From JBMNSK01 sp050945155 (lineage in GTDB: Bacteria; Actinomycetota; Coriobacteriia; Coriobacteriales; Eggerthellaceae), in contig JBMNSK010000001.1 in NCBI GenBank assembly GCA_050945155.1, positions 1 to 64,000 on the forward strand: a stretch of 64,000 nt of DNA. The letters run 5' to 3'. The first letter of the stretch is position 1; the number at the start of each line of letters is the position of its first letter. The position numbers and the translations under genes were made by a program. This document shows, piece after piece, positions 9,235 to 17,841 of this stretch. The notes under the pieces were generated by a model. It had not been told where the DNA came from. It was given only the letters and a program-made list of their open reading frames with translations, and searched no databases.

Positions 9235-9828
9235 CTAGATAACACCGAACAGGTTCTCGACAACGCCCGAAAAGCAGGTAAAGCCAAGCGCCACAATAGC
9301 AGCAGAAATAAGCGTGATAGGAAGACCGGTAAATGACTTCGGTGGATTCGCCTCTTCAACAACGCGCCTTACGCCAGAGAACAAAACCATAGCAAGCAAG
9401 AAGCCTAAACCAGCACCCAGAGCACACACCAGAGCTTCTGGATAGGTATAACCCTCATCAATCGTGAGAATGGTGACGCCTAAAACCGCGCAGTTCGTCG
9501 TAATAAGTGGCAGATACACGCCAAGCGACTTATGCAGCGCAGGAATATAGCGCTTGATGATCATCTCAAGCAGTTGAACAACCGTGGCAATAACCAAGAT
9601 AAACGCAATGGTTTGCAGGTATCCAAGCCCGTACGCATCAAGAACCTGTTGCAAAGGCCAGGTCACTGCTGTTGCAACAATCATGACGAAGGTAACGGCA
9701 AAACCCATACCCGTGGCAGAGTCAAAATTCTTTGATACGCCTAAGAAGGGGCAGATTCCTAAGAACTTAACGAGAACGTAGTTGTTCACGAGAATCATGC
9801 TGAAAAGAATTGCAGCATATTCAGCCAT
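9235..9828 (-). CDS. rnfA: Rnf complex membrane subunit RnfA
   Basis: A 197-residue integral membrane protein with six predicted helices. Hallmarks are 'NNYVLVKFLGICPFLGVS' (residues ~15-32) and 'LITTNCAVLGV', whose cysteines are those proposed to hold the Fe-S cluster shared by RnfA and RnfE in the membrane core. Its ATG overlaps the rnfE stop by one base (TAATG), implying coupled translation. It carries electrons across the membrane from RnfB toward the flavin subunits. Confidence 0.96.
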   Translation of the reverse strand: MAEYAAILFSMILVNNYVLVKFLGICPFLGVSKNFDSATGMGFAVTFVMIVATAVTWPLQQVLDAYGLGYLQTIAFILVIATVVQLLEMIIKRYIPALHKSLGVYLPLITTNCAVLGVTILTIDEGYTYPEALVCALGAGLGFLLAMVLFSGVRRVVEEANPPKSFTGLPITLISAAIVALGFTCFSGVVENLFGVI

Positions 9829-10598
9829 TATGAATCACGCTCCTTCTTATCAGCGGTACCTTTTACCTTTACATCGCAGGAATCAATTTCAAGTTGGGTC
9901 TTTTGTGCAAAGTCACAAAGACCGCAGATAGCGCAAAATTCGTCTTTTGTAACCGGCTTAATCGGCTCGCCCTTTTCCTTCTTCTTGTGGTGCTCGACGA
10001 TTACCGACGCAGCAATGACCACACCGAGAACCGCGAAACCACCCGGAGGGGTTACAAAAACAATCATCGGCTCGATGAAGGAAGGTAAGACCTGTAGACC
10101 GAAAAGCGTGCCGGAGCCAAAGATTTCGCGAATGGATGCCATAAGCAACAAGGCGATGGTAAAGCCTGTGCCCATGCCAAGGCCATCAAGCGCTGCCTCT
10201 TTTACTGGGTGTTTCGAGGCAAACATCTCTGCACGACCCAAAACAATACAGTTCACAACAATCAGTGGAAGGTAAATTCCAAGCGACTCGTTTAACGCTG
10301 GAAAGTAGGCCTCCATAATCATCATGACCAGGGTAACCATGGTCGCAATAACCGTAATAAATGCAGGTAAGCGCACCTGTGAGGGAATAATGTTTCGCAA
10401 AAGCGAAATGATTATCTCAGAGCACACCAAAACGAAAACAGTTGCAACGCCCATGCCAATGCCGTTCATGGCTGTAGTTGTAATAGCAAGCGTGGGGCAC
10501 AAGCCAAGTGCTTGGCGCATAACAGGATTCTCAGCAAGAATGCCGCGATTAAAAATGATGAAATTCGGATTGCTCTTAATACCGGCTTTTTCCGCCAT
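9828..10598 (-). CDS. rnfE: Rnf complex membrane subunit RnfE with extra Cys-rich tail
   Basis: A 256-residue protein. Residues ~1-205 are the RnfE/NqrD membrane fold ('NPVMRQALGLCPTLAITT', 'GIYLPLIVVNCIVLGRAE'), including the two membrane cysteines paralogous to RnfA. After the last helix comes a ~45-residue cytoplasmic tail with 'FCAICGLCDFAQK' plus a later 'DSCDVK', i.e. four cysteines that could hold an Fe-S cluster or a metal. Standard RnfE ends soon after the last helix. The tail is visible in sequence; its function is inference. The gene overlaps rnfA by one base and begins 2 bp after rnfG ends. Confidence 0.94.
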   Translation of the reverse strand: MAEKAGIKSNPNFIIFNRGILAENPVMRQALGLCPTLAITTTAMNGIGMGVATVFVLVCSEIIISLLRNIIPSQVRLPAFITVIATMVTLVMMIMEAYFPALNESLGIYLPLIVVNCIVLGRAEMFASKHPVKEAALDGLGMGTGFTIALLLMASIREIFGSGTLFGLQVLPSFIEPMIVFVTPPGGFAVLGVVIAASVIVEHHKKKEKGEPIKPVTKDEFCAICGLCDFAQKTQLEIDSCDVKVKGTADKKERDS

Positions 10599-10600
10599 CT

Positions 10601-11119
10601 TTATTCCCTCCCTTCAATTGCTTCATGAGCGCTAATAGCTTCGTTGATAGCAGCAAGTGCAGCCTTTGATGAAATAGTGGCACCGGTGATAGCGTCAAAG
10701 TCGTCAGTCGCAATTTCTGCGTCTCCCCGGCCTATGAATTGGTCGATAAAGTCGGGCTCTGCAATCTTGGTGCCAAGTCCTGGCGTTTCGCTATTTGAAA
10801 GAGCAGAAAGCGAAACAATGGAGCCATCCGGGCCGAAGTACACAGCAATGGGCACTTCCCCGCCGTAGCCCTTCGACTGGGCAACGATAACGTAGCCGCC
10901 ACAACCTTCAGCCTTAAGGCAGGCGGTAACTCCTTCAACATCCGACCCAATTTCAGTGAAACCCGTCGCATCGGGAGCTATTTCGCGATAAATTGCCATG
11001 GCGCTCTCTTCTTCATTTTGTGCAATAGCTTCAGAAGTGAGCATGTTCACTCCACCTAAGGCGGCGCCTGCAATAACGCAAATGGAGACAAGTACGATGA
11101 TGGGCTTACTATTGCGCAT
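10601..11119 (-). CDS. rnfG: Rnf complex FMN-bearing subunit RnfG
   Basis: A 172-residue protein with one N-terminal membrane anchor (~residues 7-27) and an extracytoplasmic FMN-binding domain. 'TPGLGTKIAEPDF' and 'FDAITGATISSKA' are visible. The threonine of the TGAT motif is the residue that receives covalent FMN from ApbE, whose gene lies upstream in the same block. The start ATG lies inside the end of rnfD (11-bp overlap). It passes electrons within the Rnf complex. Confidence 0.95.
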   Translation of the reverse strand: MRNSKPIIVLVSICVIAGAALGGVNMLTSEAIAQNEEESAMAIYREIAPDATGFTEIGSDVEGVTACLKAEGCGGYVIVAQSKGYGGEVPIAVYFGPDGSIVSLSALSNSETPGLGTKIAEPDFIDQFIGRGDAEIATDDFDAITGATISSKAALAAINEAISAHEAIEGRE

Positions 11120-12101
11120 TGCTTGCCTCCTTTTCTGCCTTCTTCTTTTTTCTGAAACGACTTTCTTTTTCTGCGCCCAACGGTCTCGTCATAGTGAGCG
11201 AGTTGATATAGGGCACCAAAAGATTCATAAGCAAAATGGAGTAGGCAACGCCTTCGTTCAAGTTTCCATAGAAACGAATGAGACAGGTAATAAGCCCTAA
11301 CCCCACTGCGAAAACAATCTGGCCTTTTACGGTAGAAGGTGATGTGACATAGTCGGTGGCCATAAAGATGGCGCCTAAGAGCAAACCACCTTCCATAGCA
11401 CGAGCAACCGGGTCTTGACCTGCGAAGAAGCTCAGTACCATAACCGTTGCGATATAAACCGCTGGAATGGTGATGGTAATCGTGCGTGTTACTAAGAGCC
11501 AAACCAGGCCGAGCAGAATTGCAAAGACGCAAGTTTCGCCCAAAACACCAGCATGAAAGCCGAAGAACAAATCAACGAGCGATGCCGCAGGAGAAGTCGG
11601 CGCAAGCGGTGTCGAGCTACTGACAGCATCCACAAAACCGCTCATGCCCAACTGCGGTGTTACGAAATTCGTCATCGCTGAGGGGAAAGAAACGGCTAAG
11701 ACAATTCTTCCTACTGCCGCAGGATTCGCGAAGTTTTTACCGAGGCCCCCGAAGAGCTCTTTCACTAATATGATTGAAACAAAAGCACCGATAACTGCCA
11801 TATATAACGGCAAAGTTGACGGCAGGTTAAAGGCGAGTAAAAGTCCGGTCACCACCGCTGATAAATCGCCAATGGTTTGATCCTCTTTGCGCAAGCGGCA
11901 CCAGAGATACTCGAAGCCAACGCAGCTTGCTACCGTCACCACAATAAGGATGAAGGCAGAAAGTCCGAACAGAAGAACAGCTGCAATTGCTGTCGGCATC
12001 AACGCAATGATGACGTTGCGCATGAGCTTTTGTGTTGTGACGTTGTCACGCAGGTGCGGCGGAGAGGTCAGAGCCATTGACCGCTTTGGTAAAGATGCCA
12101 T
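11109..12101 (-). CDS. rnfD: Rnf complex membrane subunit RnfD
   Basis: A 330-residue membrane protein with ~9-10 helices, similar to NqrB. 'NFANPAAVGRIVLAVSFP' and the covalent-flavin segment 'DAVSSSTPLAP' are present; the usual form of the latter is SGATPL, here SSSTPL with the acceptor Thr kept. The C-terminal part has 'LNEGVAYSILLMNLLVP'. The ATG at 12101 is used: it follows the rnfC stop by one base and has AGAGGG upstream. A start at 12158 would lie inside rnfC. The charged C-terminal tail overlaps the start of rnfG. Confidence 0.95.
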   Translation of the reverse strand: MASLPKRSMALTSPPHLRDNVTTQKLMRNVIIALMPTAIAAVLLFGLSAFILIVVTVASCVGFEYLWCRLRKEDQTIGDLSAVVTGLLLAFNLPSTLPLYMAVIGAFVSIILVKELFGGLGKNFANPAAVGRIVLAVSFPSAMTNFVTPQLGMSGFVDAVSSSTPLAPTSPAASLVDLFFGFHAGVLGETCVFAILLGLVWLLVTRTITITIPAVYIATVMVLSFFAGQDPVARAMEGGLLLGAIFMATDYVTSPSTVKGQIVFAVGLGLITCLIRFYGNLNEGVAYSILLMNLLVPYINSLTMTRPLGAEKESRFRKKKKAEKEASNAQ

Positions 12102-12102
12102 G

Positions 12103-13443
12103 CTATGCCCTCTTCTTTCTTTGTTTACGTTGTTCAGCACGAACAGCATTTCGTGCAAGCTTGGTAGTCTGCGTCAGTGGCTGCTTTGCAGGGCAGACAT
12201 AAGAGCAGGTACCGCAAGAAATGCACATATCGGCCTTAAGGTAGTCCATACGCTCCAAATCATTTTTGTTGTATGCGTTTTGAATACCCACCGGATTAAG
12301 GCGCATCGGACAAGACCGAACGCATCGACCGCACTTAATACATGGGGTCGACTCGGGATACATAACGTTTTCATCCGCAAAGACCAAAAGGCCGCTGTTT
12401 TGGCGCACCACTGGATAGCCGAGGTCAACAACAGCATTACCCATCATTGGTCCGCCCATAACCACCTTGCGGGGTTCTTTCTTCAAACCGCAGAAATCCA
12501 TAAGGTCGTGAATGCGCGTTCCAATAGCAATTTGAACATTTGCAGGACGCTCTACTGCATCACCGGCCACCGTAATACGACGGGTAACAAGCGGCATGCC
12601 AGTACGTAAGAACAAACCAATCTTTGAAATGGTGGTCACATTAAAAATCATGGCACCAATAACCGTAGAGCGTTGCCCACGAGGAACTTCTTTTCCGGTC
12701 ATGTTATAGAGCAGAATATGGTGAGCTCCTTGTGGGTACATGCTTGGCAGGGTGCGTACCGTAATAGTCGGGTCATCCTGCGTCAGCTTGGTCAAATGCT
12801 CAATGGCCTTCGGTTTGTTTTCTTCAATAGCAATAATGCCCTTGGGAATATCAAGGTATTTCATGCAAGAACGCAAGCCGAAAAGAATATCATCAGCATT
12901 TTCAATCATCTCGCGATAGTCACTCGAAAGATAAGGCTCGCACTCTGCACCATTTACGACCAAGGTTTCAATTTCGTCTAAGTTTTTAGGCGCAAGTTTG
13001 ATATCGGTTGGAAAACCGGCACCACCCAAACCAACGATGCCACTGTGGTTCATTGCTTCAAGGAAAGACTCTTTGTCATGAACCTCAGGAGGGACAACAT
13101 GCGGGTCGACGGTTTGCAAACCATCCGTAGCAATAACCACCGTTTGGTCAGTTTTGCCACTTGAATAATAGGCGGGAACAATTCCGGTAACGGTACCCGA
13201 CACACTTGAAAAAATATCGGCAGCAAGAGCCTTATCAGCGTGACCTACCAGCGTACCAACGTCGACGTGGTCGCCACGCTTTACCACAGGCTTGCAAAGC
13301 GCGCCCACGTGCTGCTGCATAGGCAGCACAATGGTCTCTGGAATAGGCATTTCCACCGTGGGCATCTCGGCTGTCACTTTGTTCTCGGGCACACGAGCTC
13401 CCCGCATGAAAAAATTCTTTTTTATGTAGGTTGAAAAGCTCAT
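12103..13443 (-). CDS. rnfC: Rnf complex NADH-side subunit RnfC
   Basis: A 446-residue peripheral subunit. It has an N-terminal barrel-sandwich domain, the flavin/NADH-binding motif 'GLGGAGFPTDIKL' (~residues 115-127) with 'VVNGAECEPYLSSDYR', a SLBB-like domain, then two 4Fe-4S clusters ('CIKCGRCVRSCP', 'CISCGTCSYVCP') near residues 365-415. The C-terminus is a short Lys/Arg-rich tail, without the long Ala-rich repeat of gammaproteobacterial RnfC. It is the first rnf gene; the 171-bp gap before it may hold its own promoter. It reduces NAD+ (or oxidises NADH) on the cytoplasmic face. Confidence 0.96.
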   Translation of the reverse strand: MSFSTYIKKNFFMRGARVPENKVTAEMPTVEMPIPETIVLPMQQHVGALCKPVVKRGDHVDVGTLVGHADKALAADIFSSVSGTVTGIVPAYYSSGKTDQTVVIATDGLQTVDPHVVPPEVHDKESFLEAMNHSGIVGLGGAGFPTDIKLAPKNLDEIETLVVNGAECEPYLSSDYREMIENADDILFGLRSCMKYLDIPKGIIAIEENKPKAIEHLTKLTQDDPTITVRTLPSMYPQGAHHILLYNMTGKEVPRGQRSTVIGAMIFNVTTISKIGLFLRTGMPLVTRRITVAGDAVERPANVQIAIGTRIHDLMDFCGLKKEPRKVVMGGPMMGNAVVDLGYPVVRQNSGLLVFADENVMYPESTPCIKCGRCVRSCPMRLNPVGIQNAYNKNDLERMDYLKADMCISCGTCSYVCPAKQPLTQTTKLARNAVRAEQRKQRKKRA

Positions 13444-13614
13444 AAAATCCCATCTGAAATTGAATAATGTGATTACTCTCCCTCATCGAAACTAGCACAA
13501 TAAATACGTAAGACAAGGAGTCGAATTTTTCTTGATTCAAAACAGCGGTAAGTGGTTTTTACTGTGTTTATCTTTTTAAACTTCCTACACACTTTCTTGA
13601 GAAAGGCCAGGGTT

Positions 13615-14904
13615 TTACGGGAATTTCGCACCGTATGCACGCGCACAAATGGCAACAGCTAAAGCATTCGCTCGTGCAATTGCCGATACAAAAAGCGGAA
13701 CAAAAACAGGCAAGAATGACCGTGCTCGTGCAAGTGGTGAACCGGAGGAAAACTGCGCTCCCCGTGATTCCTGCGATTGCTTAAGCGCGTAAAATTCTTC
13801 CGTTAATAGCGGGATAAACCGCATACTCACTTCAACGGCTAACGCCGCATCTTCGACACGCAAACCCAGATGTCGCAACGGGCTCAAAAGACGACGTGTA
13901 GCGAATGAAAGTTCATCAGCTGAAGTGGTGCGCATCAAAGCCCCCAGCGCTAAAACCAGACATATAAAGCGCAAGACCGAATCTATGGCAAACAGAATGC
14001 CGCCCGTTGATATGCAGAGCCCCACTCCTTCAAAGAGCACAGTGCCATCGCGCAAAAAGAGCGAGTCAAAAGCAAGTACAAAGATAATCAGGTAGACAAA
14101 CGGTCTTAAGAGTCTAAGAGCCTGGCCTACACTCATACCCGAAAGGGCAAGGATACACATGGTGAGGGCAGCCAAAACCAGATAGCCTGCCAATCCATGC
14201 AGGCAAAACGCCAAAACAAAGAAGACGAGGCAGGCAATAATTTTTATACGCGCATCAAGGCGGTACAGCGGTGCTGTACCGGGTCGATAGGAGCCAAATG
14301 ACAGAGAGGCACTCCCGCACCTTTGGATACCGCCGCGTGAGCGCATAACTTCAGTTTCAGGGATATCATCAACGACTATCTTGGCAATTGCACCGGTTAA
14401 ACCGCCCGTTATAAGAGCAGCTATAGCAAGTGGAATGATGTTTATAAGCACTGCGGGCGTATGCAAAATAAGTGCTGCCATGCCCAGCTGTCCGGTGTTG
14501 TGCAAAACCGCAGCAACCATACTTACTACCACGATAGGAATGCGCTTAAACCTGCTTAAAAGGTACATACCCACAAACGCCAAGAGACTGCCTGCCAAGC
14601 TGTAGAGAAACATCATGGGCGAACCAAAAAGGAAACCTGCAGCGATGACTTTCACGGTCATAACCTCTAAAGCCATACGCGCATCGTAGCGATACAGTGC
14701 CACCAAAACTGCGATATTGCCCAATCCCAGCTTTACTCCCGGAATTGCAATCGGCAGTGGGATGGTCGATTCGATATAGCTCAATACAAGCGCAAGAGCG
14801 GAGAGCAGGGCCGCATGTGCAATGCGGTTTATCCGTTCATCAGCATTGGGTTGTTGTAAAACTTGAGGTCTTTTTTCGCTTTGGATTGATTGGGTACCCG
14901 TCAC
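13615..14904 (-). CDS. Gx-transporter-family / EcfT-like fusion membrane protein
   Basis: A 429-residue protein in two parts. Residues ~28-190 match the Gx transporter/'heptaprenyl diphosphate synthase component I' family ('IPGVKLGLGNIAVLVALY', 'GSPMMFLYSLAGSLLAF', 'LHNTGQLGMAALI'), a small S-component-like membrane protein. Residues ~210-429 match EcfT/CbiQ ('YRLDARIKIIACLVFF'), with the two ATPase-coupling motifs as 'SQESRGAQF' and 'AICARAYGA'. A Gly/Ser linker joins them. The start overlaps the ApbE stop (ATGA). ECF transporters need EcfA ATPases, and none is adjacent. Context with ApbE and Rnf suggests transport of a flavin or other redox cofactor; this is inference. Confidence 0.88.
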   Translation of the reverse strand: MTGTQSIQSEKRPQVLQQPNADERINRIAHAALLSALALVLSYIESTIPLPIAIPGVKLGLGNIAVLVALYRYDARMALEVMTVKVIAAGFLFGSPMMFLYSLAGSLLAFVGMYLLSRFKRIPIVVVSMVAAVLHNTGQLGMAALILHTPAVLINIIPLAIAALITGGLTGAIAKIVVDDIPETEVMRSRGGIQRCGSASLSFGSYRPGTAPLYRLDARIKIIACLVFFVLAFCLHGLAGYLVLAALTMCILALSGMSVGQALRLLRPFVYLIIFVLAFDSLFLRDGTVLFEGVGLCISTGGILFAIDSVLRFICLVLALGALMRTTSADELSFATRRLLSPLRHLGLRVEDAALAVEVSMRFIPLLTEEFYALKQSQESRGAQFSSGSPLARARSFLPVFVPLFVSAIARANALAVAICARAYGAKFP

Positions 14905-16199
14905 TTCTCCACCACCTCAATCCAAAGCTTGTGTGGCAAACAAACAATCTGTTGTCCAAATGATCCGTCAATTGCGCCCTGGTGCATACAATCGTGGTTG
15001 GGGCAATCCGAATCGACCACGCTTACCTTGCCGCCTTCAACTCGAACAACATTCTTTCCCAGGTCAGTTTGGACCGTAATTTCCTGGTCGGTATCAAGCG
15101 GTAGTTCATAGGTTTTGTCATCGGCGTCGTGCACAACAGCAACACGCTCACCTGAGCTTGCTTCTTCGGTATTCTCAAGGTCGAAGCGCTTGCCGGATGA
15201 TTCACTTATTTTGCCTTCGTTATCTACCAAAATGCCTTCAAGTGCATCGTGCTTTTCAAGGAAGACAAGCGCCTCTTCACGTCCCAGCAAGAAGAGAACC
15301 GTTGCATAGGCATCACCGTCAATCGACTGTTTGCAAACAATGGAGCTCGAATCAAGGTCTGTCTTGGCCGGGTACCCGGTTTTCGGATCAAGAATATGGT
15401 AGTAGCGGGTACCGTCTTGCTCGAAATAGCGTTCGTACAGACCACTCGTTACTACCGACTCATCTTGCGCTGTACAGCTTGCGATGACCGTTTGATCTGC
15501 ATCTTTATTAGGGTTTCGTACGCCAACTTTCCACTGGGAACCATCAGGTTTATTACCAAGAGCATAGATGTTGCCACCAAGATTAAGGATGGCGCTTTCA
15601 CACCCGCCATCGCGGAAAAGTTGAGCCAGGTCATCGGCAATATAACCCTTGGCGATACCACCCAAATCAAGCTTCATATCGGGGTCATCGAGTGTGACTG
15701 TTGTATCTGTAACATGTATCTTTTCCCACCCAATATGGGTAATAGCTTCTTTGAGATCTGCATCATCCGGCTTAACACCTTTATCGAAGTCCCAAAGCGT
15801 CGTTACCGCTCCAATACTGATGTCGAAAAGACCGTTTGAGTCTTGCGAATACATGAAGGACTTCTTGATGATATCTGCTGTTTCGGGCGCAATTTCAAAC
15901 TCCGTTTTATGTGAGGCATTAATACGTCCGATATCACTCTCTTCAATGGTTCGCGAGAATTTTTGCTCGAAGTAATTGCACCGATCTACCGCTTTGTCCA
16001 TCAACTCTGCAGAACAGTACGCACTTAAATTCACGGAAGTGTTAAACAAAAATAAATTTCGCTCTTCTTTGCCCTCATCAGACGATGAAGAGCTGGCTTG
16101 AGAACAAGAAGGCAATAAAATAGCGGCAGCGGAACTAAGAGCACAACCCGCTGCAAAATATAAAAATCTTCTGCGCGATATCTGTATATCTCGTATCAC
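14901..16199 (-). CDS. apbE: FAD:protein FMN transferase (ApbE) fused to a NusG-II domain
   Basis: A 432-residue exported lipoprotein. The N-terminus has a twin-Arg 'SRRRFLYF' stretch, a hydrophobic segment and a lipobox ending LLPSC. Residues ~50-320 are ApbE: 'FLFNTSVNLSAYC', 'FDISIGAVTTLWDF', 'LDLGGIAKGYIADDL', 'AILNLGGNIYALG' and 'YHILDPKTGYPA', which carry FAD and Mg binding. The last ~85 residues form a NusG-domain-II-like module ('GKVSVVDSDCPNHDC', 'GQQIVCLPHKLWIEV'), normally a separate small protein in Rnf/ECF clusters. It attaches FMN to RnfG and RnfD. GTG 16199 is favoured (GAAGGA 9 bp upstream). Coupled to the Gx-EcfT gene by ATGA. Confidence 0.92.
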   Translation of the reverse strand: MIRDIQISRRRFLYFAAGCALSSAAAILLPSCSQASSSSSDEGKEERNLFLFNTSVNLSAYCSAELMDKAVDRCNYFEQKFSRTIEESDIGRINASHKTEFEIAPETADIIKKSFMYSQDSNGLFDISIGAVTTLWDFDKGVKPDDADLKEAITHIGWEKIHVTDTTVTLDDPDMKLDLGGIAKGYIADDLAQLFRDGGCESAILNLGGNIYALGNKPDGSQWKVGVRNPNKDADQTVIASCTAQDESVVTSGLYERYFEQDGTRYYHILDPKTGYPAKTDLDSSSIVCKQSIDGDAYATVLFLLGREEALVFLEKHDALEGILVDNEGKISESSGKRFDLENTEEASSGERVAVVHDADDKTYELPLDTDQEITVQTDLGKNVVRVEGGKVSVVDSDCPNHDCMHQGAIDGSFGQQIVCLPHKLWIEVVEK

Positions 16200-16479
16200 G
16201 CTCAAATATCCTTCTTTCCTCTCATAGCTATGCTTTTTTAACTTCGTTGTTCTTTTCGAAGTATGCGGCAAGTCTTTTCCCTCTTCAAATTATCTTTTTT
16301 AAGACTTGCATGCTGTCGCATAAGGTCATCTTTACCACCACCGTTTGCGATTTAGAGAATCTATACCCAAACGGCAGTAAAACTCGGCAAACTCGTCTTC
16401 CTTGACAGAGAGATACATAAGTTCTTCAATTTCACCTATCTGCTACGGTTTTTACTCGGCTTCATTGAGGGAAGGTTTG

Positions 16480-17712
16480 ATGGACAAAAAGGTTAAGAGC
16501 AAGCGCCCCGCCCTATCACAGGCGATGGTTTTCATCCTCCTCTTTGGCATCGTAAGTCTTTTCTCCGACATGACCCATGAAGGCGCCGATAGCATTCGTG
16601 GTGCTTATTTGGTGCTTTTAGGAGCATCTGCCGGAACCATCGGATTTATCTCTGGTTTAGGCGAACTTATTGGCTATTCGCTGCGCCTTATCTTCGGCAA
16701 ACTCGCTGATAAAACAAAGGCATATTGGCCGCTCCTTATTGCCGGCTATGTCATTGACATTGTTGCGGTGCCTGCGCTTGCCTTTGTTGGTGAACATGGC
16801 TGGATTGCTGCCTGTGCTCTGCTCGCCTTACAGAAGTTTGGCAAATCCATTAAGAAACCTGCCAAGGACACCGTTATGTCCTTTGCCGCTTCACAAGAAG
16901 GTGCAGGCAAGACATTTGGAATCCAGGAAATGCTCGACCAGATTGGCGCTTTTTTGGGTCCGGTTCTGCTTTATGTGGTCATGCTTTTCAAGACAAGCGG
17001 GACTACGTATGAAATCTATTCGTTCTGTTTCCTTGTCTTAGCAATTCCTGGTGCAATCACGCTTATCTTGCTTGGTTTTACCAAGGCAAAATTTCCCAAC
17101 CCCGACCAGTTTGAGCCGGAAGCGAAACAGTACACGCCCCTGAAAATGAAGCGTAGCTTCGTTCTCTACATTATCGGCATCAGTGTTTTTGCCTTTGGCT
17201 TTATGGATTATGCCTTGGTTCTCATGCATGTCGAACAGGTCTTTGTAAACAACGGAACACAAAGTCTCATCACTGAACAAACGCTGCCTCTCTTATATGC
17301 CGCTGCCATGCTTATTGACGCCATCGCGGCACTTGTATTCGGGTCGGCCTTTGATAAGCACGGTGTTAAGGTGCTCGCAATATCAGCGTTTTTGTCGGCC
17401 CTTTTCCCTGTCTTTATTTTCACGACGAACTCTCTTGTTATGCTTTTTGTCGGCATCGCCTTATGGGGAATCGGTATGGGAGCGCAAGAATCTATCCTGA
17501 AAGCCATGGTCACAAGCCTTATCCCCAAGCAAAACCGCGCCACGGGTTATGGCATCTTTGAGTGCTCTTTCGGCGTGTGCTGGTTCTTCGGCAGCTGGCT
17601 TTTAGGAAGCCTTTATGACATAAGCATTCCGCTCATGATTGCCATTTCTTTACTTACCCAGCTTGCTTCTATCCCGTTTTATCTCGCAGCCGGAAAGAAA
17701 GAACAAGCGTAG
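16480..17712 (+). CDS. MFS transporter
   Basis: A 410-residue carrier with ~12 membrane segments. The loop 2-3 region 'GELIGYSLRLIFGKLADK' is the usual MFS motif A position, and the N-terminal 'SLFSDMTHEGADSIRG' resembles a group of MFS proteins of unknown substrate in anaerobic bacteria. ATG 16480 is preferred because GGGAAGG lies 5 bp upstream; the reading frame is open upstream to 16402 without a good ribosome site. Divergent from apbE. Substrate cannot be deduced. Confidence 0.88.
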   Translation: MDKKVKSKRPALSQAMVFILLFGIVSLFSDMTHEGADSIRGAYLVLLGASAGTIGFISGLGELIGYSLRLIFGKLADKTKAYWPLLIAGYVIDIVAVPALAFVGEHGWIAACALLALQKFGKSIKKPAKDTVMSFAASQEGAGKTFGIQEMLDQIGAFLGPVLLYVVMLFKTSGTTYEIYSFCFLVLAIPGAITLILLGFTKAKFPNPDQFEPEAKQYTPLKMKRSFVLYIIGISVFAFGFMDYALVLMHVEQVFVNNGTQSLITEQTLPLLYAAAMLIDAIAALVFGSAFDKHGVKVLAISAFLSALFPVFIFTTNSLVMLFVGIALWGIGMGAQESILKAMVTSLIPKQNRATGYGIFECSFGVCWFFGSWLLGSLYDISIPLMIAISLLTQLASIPFYLAAGKKEQA

Positions 17713-17841
17713 AAGTCACGCATCGCGGGATGAAGGCATGAATAATTCACTTCCCGGAAATGCGGCGCATGCACTAATATAGGAAATGATTGTTCTCAGA
17801 GTTTTACGCTCAAGATTTGCTGCACCTATCAAGGAGGAATA

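Noticed and set aside
11887..12609. 240-codon plus-strand frame
   Set aside because: Antisense shadow of rnfD and rnfC, which have clear motifs.
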